Below, in pieces: positions 36,029-44,746 of a stretch of DNA of 64,000 bases; the first letter of the stretch is position 1, and each line of letters starts with the position of its first letter. Source of the DNA: Lentisphaerae bacterium WC36 (GTDB lineage: Bacteria; Verrucomicrobiota; Lentisphaeria; Victivallales; SZUA-371). The stretch spans positions 3,342,230 to 3,406,229 of the forward strand of contig CP085689.1 of assembly GCA_020683205.1 (NCBI GenBank), in the 5' to 3' direction. Under the pieces are notes generated by a model. It saw nothing but the letters and a program-made list of their open reading frames with translations. It was not told where the DNA came from and ran no database searches. Made by a program: the position numbers and the translations under genes.

Positions 36029-36997
36029 ATGGCTGACATTACTTTAGAATTTGAAAAACCGATTGTTGAGTTAGAGAAGAAGTTAGAAGAGTGGAAAAAC
36101 TTAAGTCAATCAAATAATATCGATGCTAGTGATGAAATTACTGCATTATCAGAAAAATTAGAACATACTAAAAAAGAGATCTATTCAAAGATGACGCCAT
36201 GGCAGCGTGTGCAGTTAGCACGCCATCCTCAACGTCCATATACATTAGATTATATCAATGAAGTTTTTACAGATTTTTTGGAATTTCATGGAGACCGCCG
36301 TTACCGTGATGACGCTGCAATTGTTGGCGGGTTTGCGAAACTTGAAGGTCAGAAAGTAATGGTTGTTGGTACTCAAAAGGGACGTGATACTAAAGAAAAC
36401 GTTTACCGTAACTTTGGCTGTCCACACCCAGAAGGATACCGTAAAGCATTACGTTTAATGCAGATGGCTGAAAAAGCAAATGTGCCTGTTATTACATTTA
36501 TTGATACACCAGGAGCATTTCCAGGTGTTGCATCGGAAGAACGTCATATTGGTGAAGCTATTGCAGTAAACTTACGAGAAATGTTTGATCTAAAAGTTCC
36601 TGTTATTTGTGTTGTTATTGGCGAAGGTGGTAGCGGTGGAGCTTTAGGTATTGGTGTAGGTAATAAAGTGTTGATTATGGAAAACTCTTATTACTCTGTA
36701 ATTACTCCAGAAGGTTGTGCTGCAATTTTATGGAATGATAGAGCATATTCAGAAAAAGCTGCTAAAGCATTGAAATTAAGTGCAACTGACCTTTTAGGAT
36801 TAGGGATTGTCGACGGTGTGGTGACAGAACCATTAGGTGGAGCGCATCGTGATTATGCAAATGCTGCAAATGAAATTAAAAAGTCAGTATTGAGTAACTT
36901 AAAAGATCTACAAAAAATGTCAACAGAACAATTAGTTGAGCAACGTTACCAACGTTTCCGTGGTATTGAATTTTTTAATGATGGGTCTGAAGTTTAG
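36029..36997 (+). CDS. accA: Acetyl-CoA carboxylase carboxyltransferase subunit alpha
   Basis: 322 residues. With AccD it transfers carboxyl from biotin to acetyl-CoA to form malonyl-CoA, the first step of fatty-acid synthesis. It has the AccA start (DITLEFEKPIVELEKKLEEW), TPWQRVQLARHPQRPYTLDY, FIDTPGAFPGVASEERHIGE and the glycine-rich GEGGSGGALGIGVGN oxyanion region. Length and motifs are normal. accD is not in the window, so the two subunits are encoded apart, as in E. coli. A GNAT gene follows after 14 bases and is probably co-transcribed. Confidence 0.96.
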   Translation: MADITLEFEKPIVELEKKLEEWKNLSQSNNIDASDEITALSEKLEHTKKEIYSKMTPWQRVQLARHPQRPYTLDYINEVFTDFLEFHGDRRYRDDAAIVGGFAKLEGQKVMVVGTQKGRDTKENVYRNFGCPHPEGYRKALRLMQMAEKANVPVITFIDTPGAFPGVASEERHIGEAIAVNLREMFDLKVPVICVVIGEGGSGGALGIGVGNKVLIMENSYYSVITPEGCAAILWNDRAYSEKAAKALKLSATDLLGLGIVDGVVTEPLGGAHRDYANAANEIKKSVLSNLKDLQKMSTEQLVEQRYQRFRGIEFFNDGSEV

Positions 36998-37011
36998 AAG
37001 TTTAAATGTAA

Positions 37012-37506
37012 GTGAAAATTAAAAAAATGTGTAAAGATGAACAAATTGACGCAACAGTTCGTAAAGCGTGTTTAGAAGATGCTAAAGCTATTGTAGAGTT
37101 AACAAATATTTATTCTGTTCAGCAAATTGTTTTGCCTCGTACTGTCGAAGATGTAAAAGAGCATATAAAAAATTTTGTTGTAGTTGAGCACGAAAATAAA
37201 CTCTTAGCGTGTTGTGCATGCCGTGATTTTGGTAATGGATTGTTTGAAATTCGTTCGTTAGTCGTTAATCCAGCTTCTGCAGGAAAGGGATATGGGCGCT
37301 TGATGATTGAGTTAATTTTTGCTAATTTACCAGAGAATGCTAATCGTGTTTTTGCATTGACTTATCAGGGAGGCTTTTTTAAAAAGGTTGGTTTTCATCT
37401 AGTTAACAGAGAGATTTTTCCAGAAAAAATATGGAGCGATTGCGTTAATTGCCCAAAAGTTGATTGCTGCGACGAGGAAGCCTATTTACGTCTAATTGAA
37501 AGATAA
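37012..37506 (+). CDS. GNAT-family N-acetyltransferase (ArgA-like)
   Basis: 164 residues from a GTG, or 159 from the ATG at 37027; neither has a strong ribosome site. The fold is GNAT: ATVRKACLEDAKAIVELTN, FEIRSLVVNPASAGKGYGR (acetyl-CoA binding loop) and GGFFKKVGFHLVNR. The end EKIWSDCVNCPKVDCCDEEA is typical of stand-alone N-acetylglutamate synthase-like (ArgA-type) GNATs, which start arginine synthesis. It sits 14 bases after accA and ends in a terminator. The substrate is inferred from the C-terminal cysteine motif only. Confidence 0.8.
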   Translation: MKIKKMCKDEQIDATVRKACLEDAKAIVELTNIYSVQQIVLPRTVEDVKEHIKNFVVVEHENKLLACCACRDFGNGLFEIRSLVVNPASAGKGYGRLMIELIFANLPENANRVFALTYQGGFFKKVGFHLVNREIFPEKIWSDCVNCPKVDCCDEEAYLRLIER

Positions 37507-37574
37507 TTATTAATTTAAAATATAAAATTATTGCTCAAGTTCGTCATTAAATAATATTAAGAGCAGTAAAAGAT

Positions 37575-37616
37575 AATGCACTAAACTAATTTTACTTTTA
37601 GCTTAGTGCATTTTGT
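37575..37616 (+). terminator. Terminator of accA-GNAT operon
   Basis: AATGCACTAAACT (37575-37587) pairs with AGCTTAGTGCATT (37600-37612) with one mismatch, then TTTTGTTTT. Confidence 0.8.
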
Positions 37617-37642
37617 TTTCATAAAAAAGAGTTGTCAAGTTG

Positions 37643-37750
37643 TTATTTATCTGTTACTTTTATTGATTTAACGATTTCTAGAATTTTAGGAATTTCATTA
37701 CGGTTGCTGAAAAATGTCTTATAACTAATCATGTAACCATTGATGCAAAG
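37643..37750 (-). pseudogene. Frame-shifted C-terminal tail of the adjacent unknown gene
   Basis: On the minus strand, a frame different from that of the upstream gene reads INGYMISYKTFF, SNRNEIPKILEIV and KSIKVTDK before a TAA at 37643-37645. This is protein-like and would continue the 157-residue gene if one T were added in the T6 run (37753-37758 on the plus strand shows A6). See the finding. Confidence 0.55.
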
Positions 37751-38202
37751 ACAAAAAAGGCATTGCTAGCTTTTTTATTGTTATTTACCACATAATAACC
37801 ATTGATATTTGAAGATAAGGTTAAAATATTGTCCTCATTTCCGTAGCAAAGTGCGATATATTTTACATAATTTTTTGCAATATTTTCATTAGGATTATTT
37901 AACTTATGGATTGAAAATCGTCCTTGTAATTTATTTTTTTTATCAATCAAATCTAAAATTATTCTCTTTTTGTTAAAAGTGTTTAATGTTGGAATATCGT
38001 TATTTTTATCTTTAAATGTAAAATTACTTTTTGGAGGAAGTAGAATTGAAAACAGAATATTATTTTTTTCAAAATTCAACGTTTTTAGCGAATTATTTAT
38101 ATTAAACTCTTTTTTTGTTGTATTTGATGAACTTGTTAAAAACAATTTAATTGACAATATAGGTATCCAAATAATAAAAATAACTATAAATAATTTCTTC
38201 AA
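37729..38202 (-). CDS. Unknown membrane-anchored protein, probably truncated by frameshift
   Basis: 157 residues as it stands, starting at a TTG that follows AAGGAAG. One N-terminal membrane segment or signal (LFIVIFIIWIPILSIKLF) is followed by a lysine/asparagine-rich soluble domain that I do not recognise (NILFSILLPPKSNFTF, KKRIILDLIDKKNKLQGRF). The frame ends abruptly at ASNAFFVFASMVT. A +1 change at the preceding T6 tract would extend it by a plausible tail to 186 residues (stop at 37643). The predicted location is the membrane with the domain outside. The function is unknown. Confidence 0.6.
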   Translation of the reverse strand: MKKLFIVIFIIWIPILSIKLFLTSSSNTTKKEFNINNSLKTLNFEKNNILFSILLPPKSNFTFKDKNNDIPTLNTFNKKRIILDLIDKKNKLQGRFSIHKLNNPNENIAKNYVKYIALCYGNEDNILTLSSNINGYYVVNNNKKASNAFFVFASMVT

Positions 38203-38361
38203 GATCGACTTCCTTGAGTTAAGCTGTGATTCATCAATATTGCTTATTTAAAAATTGCGATATATATAATTTTAAAATATCATAAAAAATCTTAACTTTT
38301 TTATTGTAACATTATTTATGAATTACAGCTTGCAGTTGTATTTTTCATACTAGAGTTTTGT

Positions 38362-38607
38362 TTACAACATTTTTTTCTGGGCTTGATCTTTAATTTTCTG
38401 ATCAGTATAGATAAGTTCAAGCATAAATTCATTATCAATAGTACGCTCAGTTTTGATGTAAATAGTCCGATCTTCAATAATCAACATAGCATTATTATTT
38501 GCTGAAAATGTCGGCTTCTGAAATTTACGACCATATTTTTTTTCAATTAAACTTTTGATGATGTTCAACTCTTTGCGTATTCTGTGAACTGACTTAAAAT
38601 TTGCCAC
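38362..38607 (-). CDS. C-terminal half of a frame-shifted zinc-ribbon membrane protein
   Basis: 81 residues from a GTG, overlapping the preceding gene by 14 bases in another frame. It has no ribosome site of its own. Residues HRIRKELNIIKSLIEKKYG, ...IIEDRTIYIKTERT and LELIYTDQKIKDQAQK look like the second half of a beta-alpha domain whose first half is the end of the upstream frame (FGIKLGAKF, YYIEITEK). Removing one A from the A9 run in the upstream gene would fuse both through EKKQQIFSIKAVANFKSV, giving a 318-residue protein. I treat it as one broken or slippage-expressed gene; a separate coupled gene is less likely. Confidence 0.6.
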   Translation of the reverse strand: MANFKSVHRIRKELNIIKSLIEKKYGRKFQKPTFSANNNAMLIIEDRTIYIKTERTIDNEFMLELIYTDQKIKDQAQKKML

Positions 38608-39319
38608 CGCTTTGATAGAAAATATTTGCTGTTTTTTTTTCAGTAATTTCTATATAGTAATCACTAAATGATCGAAATGGTTTGGCAACTGCTACTTTAT
38701 AAAACTTAGTTCCATTTTGCATTGTTTGTACTTTTTCTTCAGTGCCAATTTCAAATTTTGCTCCTAACTTAATGCCAAACGCTCCCTTGATAGGATTTTT
38801 GCTATTTAACGCCTTTTTGTAAATGTCATCTTTTTCTTTTGCTTTTTTGGTAGTGTCTTTTTTATCTTTAGAAAAATTATCGTCTTTTTCAATAATTTCT
38901 GCGGATAATTTTTTATCATTTTCGACAGTGACGACCTCTCTAGTTGAAGTTTTACTAAAAAGAAGTAGAAAACTAAAAAGTATAGCTGCTAAGCCAATTG
39001 TAGAAGTTGCGATAATTATGCTTTTTTTATAGTTTTTGGGAGGCTCGCTAAATGATGTTTGCTGAGTTAAGGTTGTAGATTCTTCAATTTGAGAATCATT
39101 TTCTTGTTTGATAAAATTGTCGTTTTCTTCTTGTGGTGCAGCTGATTGAGGCTCTTCATTAGTTTGGGCAAAACTAATTTTCATTGGCTTTCTAGGAGGA
39201 GCTTCGTTAGCATGGTCAAGTGAATTTTCTACGTCACATACGGGACAATTAAATGTTGCTTCACTATATTTATCATCAATATACAACTCTTGATGACAGT
39301 GTTTACATTTCAATTCCAT
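38594..39319 (-). CDS. Zinc-ribbon, single-pass membrane protein (N-terminal part of frame-shifted gene)
   Basis: 241 residues from the ATG at 39319, chosen because AAGGTGAT lies just upstream; a GTG at 39328 would be within that site. It has an N-terminal zinc ribbon (CKHCHQEL and CPVC, about 5-32), an acidic low-complexity stretch, one membrane segment (about 98-117, SIIIATSTIGLAAILFSFLL), a Lys/Asp-rich linker and the start of a compact C-terminal domain (about 175-240). The frame ends shortly after an A9 run (T9 at 38632-38640 on the plus strand), with the remainder of the domain in the next frame. The ribbon is probably cytoplasmic and the C-terminal domain outside. The function is unknown. 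Confidence 0.65.
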   Translation of the reverse strand: MELKCKHCHQELYIDDKYSEATFNCPVCDVENSLDHANEAPPRKPMKISFAQTNEEPQSAAPQEENDNFIKQENDSQIEESTTLTQQTSFSEPPKNYKKSIIIATSTIGLAAILFSFLLLFSKTSTREVVTVENDKKLSAEIIEKDDNFSKDKKDTTKKAKEKDDIYKKALNSKNPIKGAFGIKLGAKFEIGTEEKVQTMQNGTKFYKVAVAKPFRSFSDYYIEITEKKTANIFYQSGGKF

Positions 39320-39549
39320 ATTAATCACCTTGTTTTTCTTTGGTTAATAAAAATAACTTAGCATAAAAGTAAAATTAATGCAAATCTATGATGATACGAA
39401 GGTTAAGTTTTTTAATTAGGCGTTAAGACGTTGGTTTATTAATTATTGCTGAAAAAATAGTAAAATTACTATCATATATGAATAAATACTTTTAAAGCTT
39501 TATTTTATGGTTAATAAAGTTCTTAAATTGGGCTTCATAGGTTTGTATT

Positions 39550-39577
39550 TTGATAAAAAATAGTCTATTTTTATAAT
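39550..39577 (+). promoter_or_regulatory. Promoter of the rml operon
   Basis: TTGATA (39550-39555), a 16-base spacer and a perfect TATAAT (39572-39577). It is the best promoter in the window and lies about 40 bases before rmlB. Confidence 0.8.
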
Positions 39578-39615
39578 GCTAAAAAAATTTATAGAATAAC
39601 GTAAGGATTTTAATT

Positions 39616-40689
39616 TTGAAATTAAATATACTAATTACAGGTGGTGCGGGGTTTATTGGTTCGGCGTTAGTGCGGGAAATTATTAATAACACAGAGCATA
39701 ATGTGTTAAATGTTGATAAATTAACATATGCGGGAAACTTAGAATCGTTGACTTCAATTGAAAATAATGATCGCTATAGTTTTTCGCAAACTGATATTTG
39801 TGATAAAGATGGAATTGAAAATTTATTTAATAGTTTTAAGCCAAACATTATCATGCATTTAGCCGCTGAATCACATGTAGACCGTTCAATTGATGGTCCA
39901 GGTGAATTCATCACAACCAATGTAAATGGCACTTATAATATGCTTGAATGTGCTCGCAAATATTTTAATTCATTATCCGAAGTAGAGCAAAAAGAGTTCC
40001 GTTTTCACCACATTTCAACGGATGAAGTTTATGGCGATTTGGCGGAAAATTCTGATCCTAATGCATTATTTACTGAAGACACACCCTATGACCCTAGTTC
40101 TCCGTATTCTGCATCTAAAGCTGCGAGCGACCATTTAGTTCGTGCATGGGAACGCACATTCAATTTACCAACTATTGTGACAAATTGTTCAAATAATTAT
40201 GGACCATTTCATTTTCCTGAAAAATTAATTCCGCTGATGATTCTTAATGCGTTGGAGTTAAAGCCGTTGCCAGTTTATGGGGATGGCGGTCAAGTACGTG
40301 ATTGGTTATTTGTTGAAGATCATGCTCGAGCGTTATTTAAAGTTGTTACTGAGGGTAAAGTTGGTGAAACTTACAATATTGGCGGGCACAACGAAAAGAA
40401 AAATATTGAAGTTGTTAAAACAATTTGTGCAATTTTAGATGATTTACAACCACGAATTGACGGTAAAAAATATCAAGAATTAATCACTTATGTAACGGAT
40501 CGCCCTGGACATGATCTGCGTTATGCTATTGATGCAACCAAAATCAAAAATGAATTAGGTTGGGTGCCCGCTGAAACATTTGAAAGTGGCATTTTAAAAA
40601 CCGTTCAATGGTATTTAGACAATAAAGATTCATGGTGTAAACACGTTCAAGAAGGGACTTATAGCCGTGAACGTTTAGGTCATTCGTAA
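39616..40689 (+). CDS. rmlB: dTDP-glucose 4,6-dehydratase
   Basis: 357 residues from a TTG start with AAGGA upstream. Second step of dTDP-L-rhamnose synthesis: NAD-dependent oxidation, dehydration and reduction to dTDP-4-keto-6-deoxyglucose. It is an extended SDR with the NAD-binding [26 protein letters not shown], catalytic STDEVYGDL and the [15 protein letters not shown] Tyr-Lys pair. The C-terminal [17 protein letters not shown] is typical of RmlB. First gene of the rmlBACD operon, which has its own strong promoter. Confidence 0.97.
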   Translation: MKLNILITGGAGFIGSALVREIINNTEHNVLNVDKLTYAGNLESLTSIENNDRYSFSQTDICDKDGIENLFNSFKPNIIMHLAAESHVDRSIDGPGEFITTNVNGTYNMLECARKYFNSLSEVEQKEFRFHHISTDEVYGDLAENSDPNALFTEDTPYDPSSPYSASKAASDHLVRAWERTFNLPTIVTNCSNNYGPFHFPEKLIPLMILNALELKPLPVYGDGGQVRDWLFVEDHARALFKVVTEGKVGETYNIGGHNEKKNIEVVKTICAILDDLQPRIDGKKYQELITYVTDRPGHDLRYAIDATKIKNELGWVPAETFESGILKTVQWYLDNKDSWCKHVQEGTYSRERLGHS

Positions 40690-40785
40690 TAATTTAGAGC
40701 ACTTTAAGAGTGTTACAAAACTAATTGCTTAAGGCATTGATGTAGTATTGCGATGCAGAGCCAACGACATAATGAGGAACAATCA

Positions 40786-41661
40786 ATGAGAGGTATCGTT
40801 TTAGCTGGAGGAAGTGGAACTCGCTTATATCCTATTACTGAAGGAGTATCAAAACAATTATTACCAGTTTATGATAAACCGATGATTTATTACCCGATTT
40901 CAGTTTTAATGTTAGCAGGAATCAGAGAGATTTTAATTATAACAACACCAGAAGACCAAGCAGGATTCAAACGTATGCTTGGCGACGGGTCTAAGTTTGG
41001 TATAGAGTTAAGTTATGCGGTACAACCAGAGCCGAAAGGATTAGCTCAAGCGTTTACAATTGGTGAAGAATTTATTGGCGATAAACGTGTTGCATTAGTT
41101 TTGGGAGACAACATTTTTTATGGAGCTAATTTTCAAGAAATGTTTGTTAACGCGGTGAAAAGAAATGAGGGGGCTACGGTCTTCGGCTACTGGGTTAATA
41201 ATCCCGAAGCGTTTGGGGTAGCTGAGTTTGACAAAGATAACAATGTTATTTCGATTGAAGAGAAACCGACCGAACCAAAATCAAACTACGCAGTGACAGG
41301 GCTTTATTTTTATGATAATAAAGTTATCGAAATTGCTAAAAATATTAAACCGTCACCACGCGGTGAATATGAAATTACCGACGTAAATAAGGCATATTTA
41401 GCTGAGGATAATTTACAGGTTGTAAAGTTAGGGCGTGGCTGTGCATGGTTAGATACTGGGACGCATGATTCATTACATGAGGCGGCTAGTTTTGTGCGAA
41501 CGATAGAGAAGCGTCAAGGCTTAAAAGTGGCTTGTTTAGAAGAGATTGCACTGGAAAATGGCTGGTTGTCAAAGGAAATAATTCTTAAACGTGCAGAGGT
41601 AATGAAAAATAATAATTATGGTGGTTACCTGAAAAAGATGGTAAATTTCCATCAGGATTAA
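40786..41661 (+). CDS. rmlA: Glucose-1-phosphate thymidylyltransferase
   Basis: 291 residues. First step of the rhamnose pathway (dTTP + glucose-1-phosphate to dTDP-glucose). Motifs are [39 protein letters not shown] and [19 protein letters not shown]. The ATG at 40786 is preferred over one at 40753 because GAGGA sits just upstream and the protein then begins at the usual MRGIVLAGG. The 96-base gap to rmlB has no terminator, so it belongs to the same operon. Normal full length for RmlA. Confidence 0.97.
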   Translation: MRGIVLAGGSGTRLYPITEGVSKQLLPVYDKPMIYYPISVLMLAGIREILIITTPEDQAGFKRMLGDGSKFGIELSYAVQPEPKGLAQAFTIGEEFIGDKRVALVLGDNIFYGANFQEMFVNAVKRNEGATVFGYWVNNPEAFGVAEFDKDNNVISIEEKPTEPKSNYAVTGLYFYDNKVIEIAKNIKPSPRGEYEITDVNKAYLAEDNLQVVKLGRGCAWLDTGTHDSLHEAASFVRTIEKRQGLKVACLEEIALENGWLSKEIILKRAEVMKNNNYGGYLKKMVNFHQD

Positions 41662-41678
41662 ATATTAGGAAGTAAAGA

Positions 41679-42254
41679 GTGTTAAAGGTTACGAAGACAA
41701 AATTAGATGAAGTTTTAATCGTTGAACCAAAAGTTTTTGGCGATAGTCGTGGATATTTTTTTGAAAGTTATAATAAGGAACGATTTCAAGAGGCTGGCAT
41801 TGAAGCAGATTTTATTCAAGATAATGAATCATTTTCAAGTTATGGAGTTCTAAGAGGGCTTCATTTTCAAAAAATGCCATACACGCAAGCAAAGTTGGTG
41901 CGTGTTATTCAAGGAGAAGTTTTAGATGTAGCCGTCGATATTCGTGAAGGCTCTCCGACTTATGGCGAACATGTTGCAGTGAAGTTATCGGCTGAAAATA
42001 AACGTCAATTGTATGTGCCACGAGGTTTTGCTCATGGTTTTGCGGTTTTAAGTGAAGAGGTTATTTTTGCCTATAAGTGCGATAATTATTATCACCCAGA
42101 AGCTGATGGAGGAATTAAGTTTGATGATGAATCATTAAATATAGATTGGTTGATTCCAGCTAAAAAGATGATTTTGTCAGAAAAAGATAAGATTCAACCA
42201 CTTTTAAAAGATGTATCAGTGTTTAATATTAATGATGAATTGAAAAGTTCATAG
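41679..42254 (+). CDS. rmlC: dTDP-4-dehydrorhamnose 3,5-epimerase
   Basis: 191 residues from a GTG start with AGGA ahead of it, 17 bases after rmlA. Third rhamnose step, a cupin epimerase: VFGDSRGYFFESYN, QDNESFSSYGVLRGLHFQ (catalytic His region), LDVAVDIREGSPTYG, PRGFAHGFAVLSE and the C-terminal DWLIPA. Normal size. The product is used by RmlD next door. Confidence 0.97.
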   Translation: MLKVTKTKLDEVLIVEPKVFGDSRGYFFESYNKERFQEAGIEADFIQDNESFSSYGVLRGLHFQKMPYTQAKLVRVIQGEVLDVAVDIREGSPTYGEHVAVKLSAENKRQLYVPRGFAHGFAVLSEEVIFAYKCDNYYHPEADGGIKFDDESLNIDWLIPAKKMILSEKDKIQPLLKDVSVFNINDELKSS

Positions 42255-42277
42255 AATTTGTTGTTACGGAGAAAAAA

Positions 42278-43138
42278 ATGCAAAAAATATTGTTAACAGG
42301 TGGTCATGGAATGCTTGGAAAAACTATTGAAAAAGTTTTTTCTAATAATGACTTTGAAGTTATTGTTACTGACTATCATAACGCAGATATTACAGATTTT
42401 AATTTATTTGATAGCGTTTTAAAAAAATATGAGGTGGATTGCGTAATTCATTGTGCTGCGATGACGGCAGTTGATTTATGTGAAACAGAAATAGATAAGG
42501 CGTATTTATTAAATGCCGTTGGTTCCGAAAATGTTGCTAAAGCGTGTGAAGTGAATAATGTGCGTTTGGTAGCTATTTCAACAGATTATATTTTTGACGG
42601 GGAAAGTGATAGACCTTATAATGAATTTGATATTGGGGGGAATTGTCATAGTGTTTATGGTAAAAGTAAATATGCTGGTGAAGTTGCAGTTAAGACATTT
42701 TGCCGTAATCATGTTATTGCACGGGTTTCATGGCTGTATGGAGCGGGCGGTCCATCTTTTGTTCACACGATGATGAAATTAGCTTACAATGATAACATAG
42801 AGCAACTTAAAGTTGTTGATGATCAAGTTGGTAACCCTACAAGTACTATTGCTGTTGCCAATAAATTGGTTGAAATAGTTAATAAGCATAATTTAACTGG
42901 AGTAGTGCATTTGACCTGTGAAGGGGAAGCGTCATGGTTTGATTTTGTTACTGAAATTTATCGAATTAAAGGTATTGATAAAAAAATTATTCCTTGCGAT
43001 AGTAGCGAATATCCAACCCCTGCTCAACGACCAAAAAATTCACGCCTTGATAAGATGGTTTTGCGTCTTCATGGTATGGAGCCAATGCCTAACTGGCGGG
43101 ACGCTTTGAGTGAATTTTTGGACTCAGAGAAATTTTGA
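42278..43138 (+). CDS. rmlD: dTDP-4-dehydrorhamnose reductase
   Basis: 286 residues. Last step: NAD(P)H-dependent reduction to dTDP-L-rhamnose. It is an SDR with the N-terminal ILLTGGHGMLGKTIEKV, NADITD, CAAMTAVDLCETE, STDYIFDGESDRPYNE, the YGKSKYAGE Tyr-Lys motif and the C-terminal RPKNSRLDKM. A GGAG site lies 9 bases upstream. It completes a four-gene rmlBACD set; rhamnose transferases are not adjacent. A terminator follows 10 bases later. Confidence 0.96.
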   Translation: MQKILLTGGHGMLGKTIEKVFSNNDFEVIVTDYHNADITDFNLFDSVLKKYEVDCVIHCAAMTAVDLCETEIDKAYLLNAVGSENVAKACEVNNVRLVAISTDYIFDGESDRPYNEFDIGGNCHSVYGKSKYAGEVAVKTFCRNHVIARVSWLYGAGGPSFVHTMMKLAYNDNIEQLKVVDDQVGNPTSTIAVANKLVEIVNKHNLTGVVHLTCEGEASWFDFVTEIYRIKGIDKKIIPCDSSEYPTPAQRPKNSRLDKMVLRLHGMEPMPNWRDALSEFLDSEKF

Positions 43139-43148
43139 AGAAAATATG

Positions 43149-43173
43149 AAGGTTGTTGTTTGCAACCTTTTTT
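43149..43173 (+). terminator. Terminator of the rml operon
   Basis: AAGGTTG (43149-43155) pairs with CAACCTT (43163-43169), followed by a T run. Confidence 0.75.
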
Positions 43174-43284
43174 GAAGCAATAATAATGAAATATAAGTTA
43201 TGTTTGGTTATAAAAATTAGTTTTATGTGAAGTTAATATAATTTGGCATTTTTTTATTATGTCATAGATCCTAGGGGGTATAAG

Positions 43285-44727
43285 ATGAAAGGAAAGTTGA
43301 TAAAAATATTTGAAATTTTGGCTGTAGTTTTAATAATTTTAGTATTATTATTGTATGGAGCGTTTGAAGTTTGGATACGTAATTATGCTGATGCTAGTAA
43401 TTTATATAAAAAAGCACGAGTATATAAAGGACGACATGGTGATAAAATATATAAATTATTGATGAATTTATCTGGAAGAGCTGGTTCCCAGAACGCCTAT
43501 AGAGCTTTAGGAGAATACTATTTGTTTGAGAAAAAGGATGCTCAAACAGCCCTTGGTTATTACTTGAAAGCTGTTAAAACAGATACATTTAATAGTTATC
43601 GAGTTTTTCGCTGTTATCAAGACATAAAAAAAGAAAAAGAGGGTATAAAGTGGCTTAAGGAGCAAACGACTAAAGGTAACGATTATGCATACTTGGTTCT
43701 TGGAAATTATTATTTTGACAAGGCCAAATTTAAAATTGCCAAAGATTATTATAAAAAAGGAACAAAAGCTCAAGAATTTTTTTCATGGCTTGGTGTTTAT
43801 AGATGCTCTTTTGGCCAAAAAGATTATCAAGAGGCACGATTAGCCGCAAATAAAATTATTTCAATAGAACCTAAAAATACTGCTGGGTATACTTTTTTAG
43901 GAGAAATTTGTCAAGCAGAGAAAAAATATGACGAAGCAATAAAATATTATATTAAAGTAATTGAGCTTGGAGGAGAAACTGTTGGACGAATTGTGGACAT
44001 GTTTTTTCTGCAAGGTAAATTGTCAGAGGCTGAAGAAACAGTTTTAAAATTACAAAAAAAGTATAAGATTAATGTAGACCTTGCATTAGCAAAACTATAT
44101 TTTAGACAAAATAAATTTAAAAAAGGCTTTGAAATAATTGATTTTTCCCAAAAATTAAATAGTTACGAATGTTATATACTTGGAAGAATGTTGAAAGAGA
44201 AGAACAAGTATCAAGAAGCTTTAAAATGTTTTTTTAAGGCTAGGCAAAAAGGCATGGATACTTTTTCTGAAATTCCCGAAACATACATGGCTTTAGGACA
44301 GTATGATGAGGCAATTTTAGAATTAAAAAAGATGATAGAAGAAGATAAAGCTAATAAAAGTAATAATCTTCAATATAATTTTTATTGTTTATCTAGAGCT
44401 TATTATGGCTGTAAAAAATATGACTTAGCTTTAAATTCAGCTCAAAAAGCTTATAAAATGGGACATCTATATTCTTCAAATGTAATGTTTAATTGTTACT
44501 TAAATTTAAAAATGTATGATAAGGCTGAGCAATTAATAGTAGAGATGAAAAAGAAGAAATATCCTCATTTCGGTGGTGACATTATTATGATTTATGAAGA
44601 GCAAAACAAAATTGACGAAGCCGTAAAATATATTAATAGTCGCTCTGATCTTAATGAAAGTCAAAAGGCTCAAAAGATTGCGAAACTAAATAATCGCCAA
44701 AAAAATAAAGACAATATTAAAAAATGA
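43285..44727 (+). CDS. Membrane-anchored TPR protein, paralogue 1
   Basis: 480 residues from the ATG at 43285, which follows AGGGGG; a longer TTG frame from 43243 has no ribosome site. One N-terminal membrane segment (about 8-28) is followed at once by the shared signature YGAFEVWIRNYAD. Then come about ten TPR/Sel1-like helical repeats (ALGEYYLFEKKDAQTALGYY, LGEICQAEKKYDEAIKYYIK, LALAKLYFRQNKFKKGFEI). The tail is charged (RQKNKDNIKK). It is the first of three tandem paralogues with the same N-terminus. The repeat domain probably faces the periplasm. The partner is unknown; no family name is assigned. Confidence 0.8.
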   Translation: MKGKLIKIFEILAVVLIILVLLLYGAFEVWIRNYADASNLYKKARVYKGRHGDKIYKLLMNLSGRAGSQNAYRALGEYYLFEKKDAQTALGYYLKAVKTDTFNSYRVFRCYQDIKKEKEGIKWLKEQTTKGNDYAYLVLGNYYFDKAKFKIAKDYYKKGTKAQEFFSWLGVYRCSFGQKDYQEARLAANKIISIEPKNTAGYTFLGEICQAEKKYDEAIKYYIKVIELGGETVGRIVDMFFLQGKLSEAEETVLKLQKKYKINVDLALAKLYFRQNKFKKGFEIIDFSQKLNSYECYILGRMLKEKNKYQEALKCFFKARQKGMDTFSEIPETYMALGQYDEAILELKKMIEEDKANKSNNLQYNFYCLSRAYYGCKKYDLALNSAQKAYKMGHLYSSNVMFNCYLNLKMYDKAEQLIVEMKKKKYPHFGGDIIMIYEEQNKIDEAVKYINSRSDLNESQKAQKIAKLNNRQKNKDNIKK

Positions 44728-44746
44728 TTAATGGAAGGATGTTTTT

